NCBI GenBank assembly: GCA_034101475.1
Contig: JAXEJQ010000038.1
Span: 1 to 64,000, forward strand
Reading direction: 5' to 3'
Source: Limivivens sp034101475
GTDB lineage: Bacteria; Bacillota; Clostridia; Lachnospirales; Lachnospiraceae
DNA: 64,000 bases
Numbering within the stretch: position 1 is the stretch's first letter; every line of letters begins with the position of its first letter. The notes under the pieces are model-generated. The model ran no database searches. It was not told where the DNA came from and saw only the letters and a program-made list of their open reading frames with translations. This document shows positions 34,028 to 42,711 of the stretch, piece by piece. Position numbers and translations under genes: made by a program.

Positions 34028-35227
34028 TTATTCAGTGACAGTGTCGATGGCTGCTTTTGTATGCGCAATATAAAGCTGCTGAACGGCTTCAATTCTTCCC
34101 AGGCCGGCAATCTGGGTATCCACGCCTTCAAAGTATCCGGATGCTTCAAACATGCTCTTCCAGGAATCTTCTTCCGTACCTGCCATATCGTTGTTCGCGT
34201 GATCTCCGGCAACAACCATCAGAGGACGAAGCACGACTTTCTGGAATCCCGCTTCTTTCACTTTTTCGATTACTGCCTCACATGCGGTATCCTCCGGCTC
34301 CCCTTCCACAGTACCGATAAAGGCGTTGGTAAATCCAAGCTCCTCCATCTGGGTCTGCATCTGGCTGTAGCTTACCTTTGCGGTATGGGATGTTCCGTGT
34401 CCCAGAAATACAAATGCGGTACCGTCCTCCGCTGCCGCTGCCATACTCTCATATCCGGCTTCTTTGACTGCTTCTGCAGTCACCGCCTGGGCAACGGCTG
34501 CCTTATCTTCATTGATGACCGCTGCGTCGCTGCCTACCTCGCCAAGCATGGGCTCAGCAACAGCAATGGATTCAAACTGGTCCTGATATTCTTCCAGCGC
34601 CTCTGTCATTTCGTCATATTCGGCGCCATGCATCAGATGGGTCGGCTGCACCACCAGATTTTTCACACCGTTTGCCGCCGCGCGGTCAAGGGCCTGCTGC
34701 ATATTGTCAATGAATTCACCGTCTCTGGCCTGTACATGATTGATGATGATCTGTGCAGTAAAAGCTCTTCTTACGGACCAGTCCGGATAGGCTTCCTGAA
34801 GGGCATCTTCGATTCCTTTGATATCTTCCACACGGCTGTCATTATAGGAGGTACCGAAGCTGACGACCAGAAGCTCCTTTTCTCCGATCTCATCTGCATT
34901 GCGCGGGTCATCCAGAGACGCGTCACCGGTATCCAGACCAAAGTAATCCGGACTTGCTTCTTCTCCTTCCACCAGCTCCTTCTGCGCATCTGTCAGGCTG
35001 TCCCAGGCCTCTTTTGCTGCGACACAGTCCGCATCCGTTGTATCGGTTCTTTCCTGTACGTAAATCTGATCAATCAGGGCAGCCACCTGGTCGGCCGTGG
35101 CCTGGTCGGAATCTGCATCAGCCGCAGTCTCCGCAGCCTCAGCCATCACAGCGATTCCGTTTGCAGCAGTCATTCCACAGGTCATGGAAGCTGCCAGTAA
35201 GATAGCCAACATTTTTTTCCTTTTCAT
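34028..35227 (-). CDS. cbiK: Exported sirohydrochlorin cobaltochelatase CbiK
   Basis: CbiK inserts Co2+ into sirohydrochlorin in anaerobic B12 synthesis. The 399-residue protein has the catalytic His residues in FLGHGTSH (277, 281) and GDHANNDMAG (343), plus PTHLMHG and ELLVVSFGTSYNDSR. Unlike cytoplasmic CbiK (about 265 residues) it has a signal peptide (cleavage near VMA-EAAE, residue 30). It also has an acidic linker with a short helical module, AKEAWDSLTDAQKELV, typical of clostridial surface proteins. It should therefore act outside the membrane. AGAGGA lies 8 nt before the ATG. It heads the operon behind cobalamin riboswitch 2. Confidence 0.93.
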   Translation of the reverse strand: MKRKKMLAILLAASMTCGMTAANGIAVMAEAAETAADADSDQATADQVAALIDQIYVQERTDTTDADCVAAKEAWDSLTDAQKELVEGEEASPDYFGLDTGDASLDDPRNADEIGEKELLVVSFGTSYNDSRVEDIKGIEDALQEAYPDWSVRRAFTAQIIINHVQARDGEFIDNMQQALDRAAANGVKNLVVQPTHLMHGAEYDEMTEALEEYQDQFESIAVAEPMLGEVGSDAAVINEDKAAVAQAVTAEAVKEAGYESMAAAAEDGTAFVFLGHGTSHTAKVSYSQMQTQMEELGFTNAFIGTVEGEPEDTACEAVIEKVKEAGFQKVVLRPLMVVAGDHANNDMAGTEEDSWKSMFEASGYFEGVDTQIAGLGRIEAVQQLYIAHTKAAIDTVTE

Positions 35228-35270
35228 TCTTTTATCCTCTTTCACTCTCTATTTCCGGACGAAAGTATGC

Positions 35271-35299
35271 AAAAAAGCGGCTGCATCGCTGCAGCCGCC
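35271..35299 (-). terminator. Riboswitch-controlled terminator before cbiK
   Basis: On the minus strand GCGGCTGCAGCGATGCAGCC begins a GC-rich hairpin followed by six T residues, 44 bp before the cbiK ATG. This is a strong expression platform for riboswitch 2. Confidence 0.9.
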
Positions 35300-35419
35300 G
35301 ACTTCCCATAAAGATAATACACGGTTCCTGTGTCATATTTCAGGTGTACAAATGGAAATATATAAGAGCTATGTATAGTTATGAGAATAAAGGTACTGTA
35401 TACCGCAGACCTGGAATTC

Positions 35420-35555
35420 CACGCAGAGGCAGTTCTCCTGACTTCGTTCATCGCCGCTCTCCCTTCCCGGTTTCCCAGTGGTCCTGAGAGAAGCTCCCAT
35501 ACACAGTGACGGTATCGTTCCGGATTCTCACCGGATTCTCTTTTGCACATCGTGA
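35420..35555 (-). ncRNA. Cobalamin riboswitch 2
   Basis: On the minus strand the sequence reads GAGAATCCGGTGAGAATCCG, then GATACCGTCACTGTG, CCACTGGGAAACCGGGAAGG, GATGAACGAAGTCAGGAGAA and CTGCC. These are the canonical B12-box elements in order. Between its promoter (35639) and the terminator at 35299 lies nothing else except a small CATCGT/ACGATG hairpin at the 5' end. Confidence 0.95.
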
Positions 35556-35610
35556 TTACGATGTAACCTTTGCGTTATAACCTTTGCACATATTCAATTC
35601 GGATGATTTT

Positions 35611-35639
35611 TTTATACCATAATTGATTCTGTTTGTCAA
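35611..35639 (-). promoter_or_regulatory. Promoter of riboswitch 2 / cbiK operon
   Basis: On the minus strand TTGACA (35634-35639) and TATAAA (35611-35616) are separated by 17 bp. Together with riboswitch 2 and its terminator it accounts for the gene-free stretch 35228-35663. Confidence 0.85.
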
Positions 35640-35663
35640 TAAGAAGCAGTTATATCTGTTTTT

Positions 35664-36425
35664 TTAAGAAAAAGCCCGGATCAGCTCCTGGGTATACGGG
35701 GCCCGCGGTGCGTGCAGAATCTGATCGGATGGGCCATATTCCAGGAAAGCTCCATCCTTCATGACCGCAATCTGATCGCTGAGCCATGCAAGAAGATCCA
35801 GATCATGTGATATGAATAAATAAGAAATAGAAAGCTTTTCCTGGAGTTCCCGAAGCAATGTCATGATGGATGCCTGAATGGAAACGTCCAGCATGGAGGT
35901 TGGTTCATCCAGTATAAGAACCTGAGGATTCAGGAGTAAACTGCGGCAGATTACCAGACGCTGTGCTTCGCCTCCGCTGATTTCATGGGGATACCGTCCA
36001 AGGAGCTGAGAAGGCAGTCCGGTCAGTTCCATAAGCTGCTCGATTTTTTTTAGCTGCTCCTCTTTTGATGGGCAGATATTCTGGACGATCAGAGGTTCCC
36101 GAAGACTGGCCACAATTTTTCTGGATGGATCCAGGGCGGATGTAGGATGCTGAAATACAATTTGAATTCTCTGGCAAACCTGTTTTCTTTCTTTTCCTCT
36201 TAACGGAAGGATACTTTTTCCGTCCAGCCGTACTTCGCCGCTGTCCGGTACAAGCAGACCGGCAATAATCCGCGAAAGAGTGGTCTTTCCGCAGCCGCTT
36301 TTTCCCAGAATGCCAAGAGTTTCCCCATCCTTCAGCAGGAAAGACACTTCACGAAGCGCATGCACTTCCTTTTTATGAAAGGTTCCGCTGACAAAGGTTT
36401 TATTGAGATTTTGTACTTCCAGCAT
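35664..36425 (-). CDS. Nik/Opp-type ATPase (NikE/OppF-like), system 3
   Basis: This 253-residue ATPase has Walker A GKSGCGKTT, signature ISGGEAQR, Walker B LILDEPTSMLD and H-loop FISHD. It is the last gene of a five-gene importer operon (SBP-permease-permease-ATPase-ATPase) and overlaps the preceding ATPase gene by 26 bp. The Nik/Opp family carries oligopeptides, or nickel and cobalt chelates. Because this operon sits behind a cobalamin riboswitch, cobalt (free or chelated) or a corrinoid is the most likely cargo. Confidence 0.88.
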   Translation of the reverse strand: MLEVQNLNKTFVSGTFHKKEVHALREVSFLLKDGETLGILGKSGCGKTTLSRIIAGLLVPDSGEVRLDGKSILPLRGKERKQVCQRIQIVFQHPTSALDPSRKIVASLREPLIVQNICPSKEEQLKKIEQLMELTGLPSQLLGRYPHEISGGEAQRLVICRSLLLNPQVLILDEPTSMLDVSIQASIMTLLRELQEKLSISYLFISHDLDLLAWLSDQIAVMKDGAFLEYGPSDQILHAPRAPYTQELIRAFS

Positions 36426-37359
36426 AAAAGAAACACCTCACTTTTCCTTGATCAGCCGTCTCAAAAAGAGGCGGCAGCGCTTTCCGGCAATCCTCTCTGC
36501 ATTGCGGACATCGCCTGAAAAAAGGGCAGCAATCGGAAACATGCTTTGTATCAGACATACCGGGAATCGGATGCATGCCATTTTCCGGCATGGCAGCCAG
36601 AAGTCCTCTGGTGTAGGGATGCAGTGGATTGGAAAAAATTTTCGATGTGATTCTGTGTTCTACAATATGTCCCCGGTACAGGACACAGATTTCATCGCAG
36701 AGCCTTTGAGCCAGTTTCAGATCATGGGTGATAACGAGCATACTGCCTGCAGACTCTTCTGCCGCCTGTTTCAGCGTTTCCATTACCTGACCGCGGATAA
36801 TTGCATCCAGCCCTTTGGTAGGCTCATCGGCAATCAGCCAGCTTGGCTGGCAGGACAATCCCATGACAGTAAGAATTCGCTGATTCATCCCGCCGCTCAT
36901 TTCAAAATTGTATTGGCCCATAATGGTATCGGCGCGCTCCAGACCAAATTTTCTCAGTGCTGCTGTGGAGGTTTTCTTCGCTTCCCGTTTGCCCGTCAGC
37001 CTGTGTGCCAGGGGTGTTTCTGTGAGCTGACCGCCTATTTTACGCAGAGAATTCATTGCTTCTGCCGGATTCTGGGGAATAATGGCAATTTCCTGTCCCC
37101 GGATCCGGCGCATTTTTTCAGAGGGAAGATTCAGCAGATCTTCGTCCCCATAATAACAGTGTCCCTGAATCTTCGCGGATGAAGGAAGGAGCTGAAGAAC
37201 TGACATTCCCATTACAGATTTTCCGCTGCCGCTTTCACCGATTAACCCTGTAATTTTTCCGGACGGGAACACGACAGAGATATGGTCTGCCACCACAGAC
37301 GGCCCCTGCGGTCCAGGAAAAGATACAGTAAAATCTTCAAATCGGATATCTTTTGCCAT
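36400..37359 (-). CDS. Nik/Opp-type ATPase (NikD/OppD-like) with Cys cluster, system 3
   Basis: This 319-residue ATPase has Walker A GESGSGKSV, signature MSGGMNQR and Walker B LIADEPTKGLD. The C-terminal extension carries a CxxxxxCxxC-like cluster (CCPFFRRCPQCREDC). Peptide-importer ATPases of this type often have such a cluster, and some bind a [4Fe-4S] centre. It is the fourth gene of the riboswitch-controlled operon, 2 bp after permease C. Confidence 0.88.
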   Translation of the reverse strand: MAKDIRFEDFTVSFPGPQGPSVVADHISVVFPSGKITGLIGESGSGKSVMGMSVLQLLPSSAKIQGHCYYGDEDLLNLPSEKMRRIRGQEIAIIPQNPAEAMNSLRKIGGQLTETPLAHRLTGKREAKKTSTAALRKFGLERADTIMGQYNFEMSGGMNQRILTVMGLSCQPSWLIADEPTKGLDAIIRGQVMETLKQAAEESAGSMLVITHDLKLAQRLCDEICVLYRGHIVEHRITSKIFSNPLHPYTRGLLAAMPENGMHPIPGMSDTKHVSDCCPFFRRCPQCREDCRKALPPLFETADQGKVRCFFYAGSTKSQ

Positions 37360-37361
37360 AA

Positions 37362-38186
37362 CTAATACTCCCGAAAACTATCATTTTTTACATCCAGTTT
37401 GTCACGCAGCACATCACCGAGCAAATTCACGCTCAGAGACAGCAGGATAATGCAGATGCCCGGTGCCAGAAGCAGATGGGGACAGCTGCGGAAATACTTT
37501 TTTGCATCGTTAATCATAACGCCCCAGTCCGGAGTAGGCGGCTGGATCCCAAGTCCCAGATACGTCAGTCCGGCCACATTCAGGACGGTTCTTCCTACCC
37601 GGGTCGTATACACCACAATCAGATTTCCGGCGATATTTGGAAGAATATGAAAAAATAGAATTCGAAAATGTCCGGTTCCGAAACTGCGGATTCCATCAAT
37701 GTATTCTTCCTGTTTTACCCGCATGACCTCACCACGTACCAGCCTTGAGAAGCTGACCCAGGAAGTAATCACCAGAGAAAACAGCATATGTCCGGTTCCC
37801 GGGCCAAGAATGCCGGCAATGGCAATCATCATAGTCATTCCGGGCAATCCCTGAAAGATATTGGAGATGGTTGTGATCAGGAAATCGACAAAGCCCCCGA
37901 AATATCCGGCAGCCATGCCGATCAGGGTACCTACCAGCATGGACAGCGCTGTAGCCGCTGCTGCCAGCAGAATAGATTCCCTTCCGCCGTACAGAATCCG
38001 GCTGAATACATCTCTTCCGATACTGTCAGTACCCAGAAGGTGTTCTTTGGAAGGCGCCTGCATTCGTGAAGACATATCCATTTCCAGCGGATCAAAGGGT
38101 GCAATGACCGGAGCAAGGATGCTGACCAGTATGATTGCCAGAAGAATCAGAAGAGGAATATAATCGGTAAGTTTCCATTTTTTCAT
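37362..38186 (-). CDS. Nik/Opp-type permease C, system 3
   Basis: This 274-residue permease has the family start (APVIAPFDPLEMDM), LLGTDSIGRDVFSRILYGGRES, and the EAA-type loop GIRSFGTGHFRILFFHILPN for ATPase contact. About six membrane segments are visible. It overlaps permease B by 4 bp (ATGA). It belongs to the operon behind cobalamin riboswitch 3. Confidence 0.92.
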   Translation of the reverse strand: MKKWKLTDYIPLLILLAIILVSILAPVIAPFDPLEMDMSSRMQAPSKEHLLGTDSIGRDVFSRILYGGRESILLAAAATALSMLVGTLIGMAAGYFGGFVDFLITTISNIFQGLPGMTMMIAIAGILGPGTGHMLFSLVITSWVSFSRLVRGEVMRVKQEEYIDGIRSFGTGHFRILFFHILPNIAGNLIVVYTTRVGRTVLNVAGLTYLGLGIQPPTPDWGVMINDAKKYFRSCPHLLLAPGICIILLSLSVNLLGDVLRDKLDVKNDSFREY

Positions 38187-39130
38187 TGTGTCTCCCCCCG
38201 CCGGATTTTTGGATTAATCAAAAGATAAAGAAGGTCAATGATCAGCGTAATTCCCACATAAATAATCCCGCTGAACAGGACATATCCCTGAACCACATAA
38301 TAATCCCGACCCTCTATCCCGGCCAGTACATAATTTCCGAGTCCGGGCAGCGCAAAAATGGATTCAATGATGGCAGAGCCTCCGAGAATTCCACCGAAAT
38401 AATTACCCAGTAAAGTGATAATCGGCACCAGAGAATTCTGGAAGGCGTGCCTGAGAATAACTTTCGGCCGGGTGAGCCCTTTGGCGTTTGCTGTCAGAAT
38501 ATAAGCTTCTCCAAGTTCCTTAATCAGGGAAGAACGTGTCAGACGGGCCGTTACACCCAGGGTTGAGCTGGAAAGAACAAAAGCCGGCATGAGCAGACTT
38601 TTCCACCCGTTGTAGCCGCTTGTCGGAAGTAAGTGCCATTTTTCAGAAAAAAGGAAAATCAGAAAAAGGGCCAGCCAGAATCCCGGAATTGAAAGGAGAA
38701 GAATGGAAAGAATTCTCAGTACATGGTCAAGAGCACCCTTTCTGTTCAGAGCCATAAGAATTCCAAATCCAATGCCAAAGAAAACCGTAAATCCCAGTGC
38801 TAAGACGGACAGCCGAAGCGTCATGGGAATTCTGCGGATAATTTCAGGAAGGACATCCCTCCTCGTAAGAAGAGATGTCCCGAGATTTCCGTGTAATGCT
38901 TCTTTCAGCCATTCGATATATTGAACAATAACCGGATCGTGGAATCCGAGCTTTTCCCTGACTTCCTCCAGTTGTTCATCTGTTGGAAATTCTACTCCCT
39001 GTTTGCGGAGAATTTCCTCGGCGGGATCGCCTGGTGATGCTTTCCCAAGCGCAAAGGCAATAATGGAAACGCCCAGAAGAACGATCAATAAGGATAACAG
39101 CCGTTTGCCTATATATTTTGCGGTTCGCAT
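38183..39130 (-). CDS. Nik/Opp-type permease B, system 3
   Basis: This 315-residue permease starts MRTAKYIGKRLLSLLIVLLG and has the GDPAEEILRKQG loop and an EAA-type loop (ANAKGLTRPKVILRHAFQNS). Six membrane segments fit the family. It lies 6 bp after the binding-protein gene, so it is the second gene of the operon. Confidence 0.92.
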   Translation of the reverse strand: MRTAKYIGKRLLSLLIVLLGVSIIAFALGKASPGDPAEEILRKQGVEFPTDEQLEEVREKLGFHDPVIVQYIEWLKEALHGNLGTSLLTRRDVLPEIIRRIPMTLRLSVLALGFTVFFGIGFGILMALNRKGALDHVLRILSILLLSIPGFWLALFLIFLFSEKWHLLPTSGYNGWKSLLMPAFVLSSSTLGVTARLTRSSLIKELGEAYILTANAKGLTRPKVILRHAFQNSLVPIITLLGNYFGGILGGSAIIESIFALPGLGNYVLAGIEGRDYYVVQGYVLFSGIIYVGITLIIDLLYLLINPKIRRGETQ

Positions 39131-39136
39131 TTTTCG

Positions 39137-40705
39137 TTACTCAACCCATTCCACGTCTTTGAACAGTTTTCCGGACTGATAGGAATTGTTGCTGAAGCCT
39201 GTAATCAGAGATTTATTATAGGCATATACAGCTTGCTCATGGAACAGTGGAACAAGAGGCAATTCCTCTGCACAAATATCCTGCAGTTCATCGTAAATTT
39301 CTCCTCTCTTTTCCATATCCAGTTCCGTATCCGCCTGCTGAATCAGTTCATCTACGTGATTGTTGCTGTAGCCCAGATGCTGATTGATATTATTGCTTCC
39401 ATCAGAAGCCATATAGGTCTGCAGCATGGAGAATGGCTCACTGCTGGGCATACTTCTCATGGCCAGACTGATGCTGTAATCTCCTTCTTTTCTCATCTCT
39501 GTTACAGTCGCTTCATCATAGATCTGAATATCCATATCGATTCCAAGCTGTGAAAAGAGTGCCTGCATATATTCGGCTTCTTCTTTGTAAGGATAACGGC
39601 TGATATCCTTCGTACGGATTAATGTTTTTGCTGTGAACCGCTGATCTCCCAATACTTCTCTGGCCAGCTCGATCGCTTTTTCTTCATCATGTTCAATGGG
39701 TGTTTCTTTGTAGAAAGGTGAAGAATTGCTGAGAATGTTGGTAGTGGGTGTTCCATATCCATCATAAAATTCATTTACAATGACATCGCGATCCACCATG
39801 AGATCAATGGCTTTGCGCATGCGGTAATCATTGAAAGGAAATTCGGTACCGTTCAGATACAGATAATGTACCAGAGTTCCTCTGATCGGAAAAGCATCGA
39901 ACCGTTCATCCTGACACAATTCCTTCGCCTGGAGAGGCTGAATTGCGCCAAGGTCAAAAACACCGACAATTTCTCCGGCCTTTAATGCCGCATAACGGGT
40001 ATCTGCATCCGGAATTACCTTTACCTGAATGGTTTTTACCTTTGCCGGTTCGCCATAATAGGAATCGTTGCGCTCAATAGTCACATACTGGTCCATCACA
40101 ACTTCCTTCAGAATATACCGACCGGTTCCTACCGGATACTCATAGAGGAGACCATCTTCCGCACTGAAGCATTCGGGACTGAGGATGGTACTGTTATAAT
40201 TTGTCATATTGTATAGAAGTGTGGGAATCGGATCACTGAAAGTCATTTTAACTGTGTAATCATCCATCGCTTCCACAGATTCAAGTCCAGGATAGTAGCT
40301 GCTCATGTCAAGACCGTCCGTTCCGTGGGTGTACCGGTCATAATTTGCCACAACAGCATCTGCATTAAAGGGAGTTCCATCGGAAAAAGAAACATTTTCC
40401 AACAGATGGAAAATCCATTCTGTACAGTCTTCGTTGGATTCCCAGCTGGTAGCCAGTTCAGGAGAGGGTTCACTGTTGTCATTGGTCGTTACCAGTGATT
40501 CCCATACGCCAAGCTGTTTAAAGCAGCCATTTACAATTCCGTAATCATCCAATGCCTGATTTCTGGCAGCAGCAAATACCATGGTTTCTGTTTCATTTTT
40601 TCCGGATGAATCCTCAGCCAGAGCGACTGTGGTGATACTGCCAAGAGCAATCCCGGCAGAAACGGTGATGGTTAAAAGAGTTGATAGAAGTTTCCTGATT
40701 TTCAT
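39137..40705 (-). CDS. Nik/Opp-type substrate-binding protein, system 3
   Basis: This 522-residue family 5 extracellular binding protein has a signal peptide (MKIRKLLST to VALA-EDSS) with no lipobox. It shows the expected PELATSWESNED and WIFHLLENVSFSDGTPFNADAV motifs. ATG 40705 has AAAGGAGG 7 nt upstream; upstream in-frame codons lie in the riboswitch platform. Peptide and nickel binders share this fold; the cobalamin riboswitch upstream makes cobalt or a corrinoid precursor the leading hypothesis. Confidence 0.9.
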   Translation of the reverse strand: MKIRKLLSTLLTITVSAGIALGSITTVALAEDSSGKNETETMVFAAARNQALDDYGIVNGCFKQLGVWESLVTTNDNSEPSPELATSWESNEDCTEWIFHLLENVSFSDGTPFNADAVVANYDRYTHGTDGLDMSSYYPGLESVEAMDDYTVKMTFSDPIPTLLYNMTNYNSTILSPECFSAEDGLLYEYPVGTGRYILKEVVMDQYVTIERNDSYYGEPAKVKTIQVKVIPDADTRYAALKAGEIVGVFDLGAIQPLQAKELCQDERFDAFPIRGTLVHYLYLNGTEFPFNDYRMRKAIDLMVDRDVIVNEFYDGYGTPTTNILSNSSPFYKETPIEHDEEKAIELAREVLGDQRFTAKTLIRTKDISRYPYKEEAEYMQALFSQLGIDMDIQIYDEATVTEMRKEGDYSISLAMRSMPSSEPFSMLQTYMASDGSNNINQHLGYSNNHVDELIQQADTELDMEKRGEIYDELQDICAEELPLVPLFHEQAVYAYNKSLITGFSNNSYQSGKLFKDVEWVE

Positions 40706-40761
40706 TTTTCTTTCCTCCTTTTCATAGCTGACATTTGGCACAACAAGGAAGAAAATGGCAC

Positions 40762-40799
40762 AAAAAATAATTTATTTCTTCATCCCAGAAATAAATTCT
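40762..40799 (-). terminator. Riboswitch-controlled terminator, system 3
   Basis: On the minus strand GAATTTATTTCT pairs with AGAAATAAATT around GGGATGA and is followed by ATTTTTTG. It lies directly after riboswitch 3. Confidence 0.85.
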
Positions 40800-40802
40800 C
40801 CG

Positions 40803-40962
40803 CCAAGTATCCTGACTTCGCTTCATCCTTCCGGATCCCTTCCCATCAGATCATAGTCTCTCTGACAGTGGTTTTTATCCGGTCGTCCACGTTACAGTAG
40901 TGGTGACTGCTACGGATTTGCACCGTATTCCTTGCCTGGCTGACACCAGATGCAGAACAACA
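40803..40962 (-). ncRNA. Cobalamin riboswitch 3
   Basis: On the minus strand the elements are GCCAGGCAAGGAATACGGTG, CAAATCCGTAGCAGTCACC, ACTACTGTAAC, GATGGGAAGGGATCCGGAAG and GATGAAGCGAAGTCAGGATA. These match the cobalamin riboswitch core in sequence and order. It controls the Nik/Opp-type system 3 rather than a Btu-type importer. Confidence 0.93.
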
Positions 40963-40994
40963 TATGTATTTAAAATGAATGCCTTGATTAAATT

Positions 40995-41023
40995 AGTATA
41001 GCATTTGTATAATAAAATGTCAA
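40995..41023 (-). promoter_or_regulatory. Promoter of riboswitch 3 / system 3 operon
   Basis: On the minus strand TTGACA (41018-41023) and TATACT (40995-41000) are 17 bp apart. With riboswitch 3 and its terminator it fills the gene-free stretch 40706-41112. Confidence 0.87.
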
Positions 41024-41112
41024 TGCCATCGGAGAAATTTTCAGAAATTTTAATGAATTTGTAAATACGATTTTCAGCGATGAATGAGGAAGGATTCATT
41101 TTGCTGTGTGCG

Positions 41113-41766
41113 TCAGCAGAGCCTTCCGTTATCCAGCCGATAGATTTCATCACAGAAATTTCTGCAAAGTTCATAATCATGGGAAATGAACAGATATCCC
41201 AGATTTCTCTCCTTCTGCAGGCTTTTCAGAAGAAAAATGACCTGTGCCTGGGAGATGACATCCAGCATACTGGTCGGTTCGTCAAGAATCAGAAATTCCG
41301 GTTCCATCAGCATGATTCGGGCCAGGGCCAGACGCTGCAGTTCCCCTCCGCTGAGCCCGGCCGGCCGCCGTTTCAAATGTTCTTCATAGATTCCGAAGGG
41401 TTCCAGCTCTTTCAGAAGATCATCCATGGAAAAGGGATATTTTCGGAAGAAATAGGGTTCCTTCATGCTGTTCAGAAGGCGCATCCTGGGATTAAAAGAT
41501 ACTTCCGGATGCTGAAATAAAATCTGGATTTTCTGCCGCTCTGATTTCGGGAACGGATACCCCAGCGGTTTTTCATGAAACAGGACTGTGCCGGCGGATG
41601 GTTTCAGGATGCCTGCCATGATTTGACTGATGGTAGATTTTCCGCTTCCGCTCTTTCCAAAGACAGCGACGGTTTTCCCACTTTCAACGGAAAGATGAAT
41701 ATTCTGGATCACCGGATCTTTTTTCCCGGGATATGTTTTATGAATTCCTTCAAGTCTCATCAGCAT
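41113..41766 (-). CDS. Nik/Opp-type ATPase (NikE/OppF-like), system 4
   Basis: This 217-residue ATPase is compact for the family (usually about 250). It has Walker A GKSGSGKST, signature LSGGELQR, Walker B LILDEPTSMLD and H-loop FISHD, so it is complete. It overlaps the preceding ATPase gene by 17 bp and is the last gene of a long operon that may begin with the Fec-type system 5. Confidence 0.87.
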   Translation of the reverse strand: MLMRLEGIHKTYPGKKDPVIQNIHLSVESGKTVAVFGKSGSGKSTISQIMAGILKPSAGTVLFHEKPLGYPFPKSERQKIQILFQHPEVSFNPRMRLLNSMKEPYFFRKYPFSMDDLLKELEPFGIYEEHLKRRPAGLSGGELQRLALARIMLMEPEFLILDEPTSMLDVISQAQVIFLLKSLQKERNLGYLFISHDYELCRNFCDEIYRLDNGRLC

Positions 41767-42679
41767 AGTTCCAGCACCTCACTTTCCGGTTTCTGATCTG
41801 AACCAGCGGCGGTTTTTCCAGTTCACATTTCGTTTTCTTCACAGGGCATCGCTCCTGAAAATAGCATCCTTTTCTGATCCGATCTTCCGCTTTCGGCGGC
41901 GCAAATCCCATATTGGCATGAAGGCCGTTTTCGGGCAGTGCTTCCAGCATCGCTCTGGAATAAGGATGCAGCGGAGCTTCAAAGAATTCCCGGCTGCTGC
42001 AGCTTTCGATCTGAAGGGAGGCATACATCACGGTGATGTGAGAGGCAATTGCTCTGGCAAACCGCAAATCGTGGGTTACACACAAAAGTGTCCGATCTTC
42101 CAGTCTGGAAAATGCGTCAATTACCATTGCAATCCGTTCAGTATCCAGACCCTTGGTAGGTTCATCTGCCAGAATCAGTTCTGCGTCTCCCGCAATGCCC
42201 ATGGCAACCAGTGCGCGCTGCCGCATTCCGCCGCTGAGCATAAACGGATAGCTGGCGGCTGCAAGTCCGGGGTTTTCGAATCCAAATTTTTCCAGAAGCT
42301 CCAGCATCTGTTTCCGGGCCTCTTTTTTTCCTGCCCTCTTCTGCTTTTGGATGGCTTCGCAGATCTGTTTTCCTACCGGATACAGAGGATTCAGACCATT
42401 TCCGCTTCCCTGCGGGATATAAGCGATTTTTGCGCCTCGCACAGCGGCGATTTCTTTTTTGCTCATGGAAAATAATGCCTTTTTATGAAAAAAAATCTCT
42501 CCGTTCACCTGGGCATATCCCGGAAGCAGCCTTAAAATGGCAAGCAGAAGAACACTTTTTCCGCTTCCGGTTTCTCCGATGATGACCATCTTCTCTTTTT
42601 CATGAACAGAAAGAGTAAATTCGGAAACCGCCGGCTGTTCATTTCCAAATGCAATACTGACATTCTGAATTTCAAGCAT
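41750..42679 (-). CDS. Nik/Opp-type ATPase (NikD/OppD-like), system 4
   Basis: This 309-residue ATPase starts MLEIQNVSIAFG at ATG 42679; an open frame further upstream is an out-of-frame copy of the permease gene. It has Walker A GETGSGKSV, signature LSGGMRQR, Walker B LILADEPTKGLD and a C-terminal Cys segment (CYFQERCPVKKTKC, then CWNY) like that of the system 3 partner. It is 32 bp after permease C. Confidence 0.88.
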   Translation of the reverse strand: MLEIQNVSIAFGNEQPAVSEFTLSVHEKEKMVIIGETGSGKSVLLLAILRLLPGYAQVNGEIFFHKKALFSMSKKEIAAVRGAKIAYIPQGSGNGLNPLYPVGKQICEAIQKQKRAGKKEARKQMLELLEKFGFENPGLAAASYPFMLSGGMRQRALVAMGIAGDAELILADEPTKGLDTERIAMVIDAFSRLEDRTLLCVTHDLRFARAIASHITVMYASLQIESCSSREFFEAPLHPYSRAMLEALPENGLHANMGFAPPKAEDRIRKGCYFQERCPVKKTKCELEKPPLVQIRNRKVRCWNYADET

Positions 42680-42711
42680 GGTTCTTCCCACTCTCCTTCT
42701 GTTCCATTTTA

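Noticed and set aside
34061..35200. Open frame of 379 codons on the plus strand opposite cbiK
   Set aside because: It is Cys/His/Phe-rich, without a ribosome binding site or domain, and fully antisense to cbiK.
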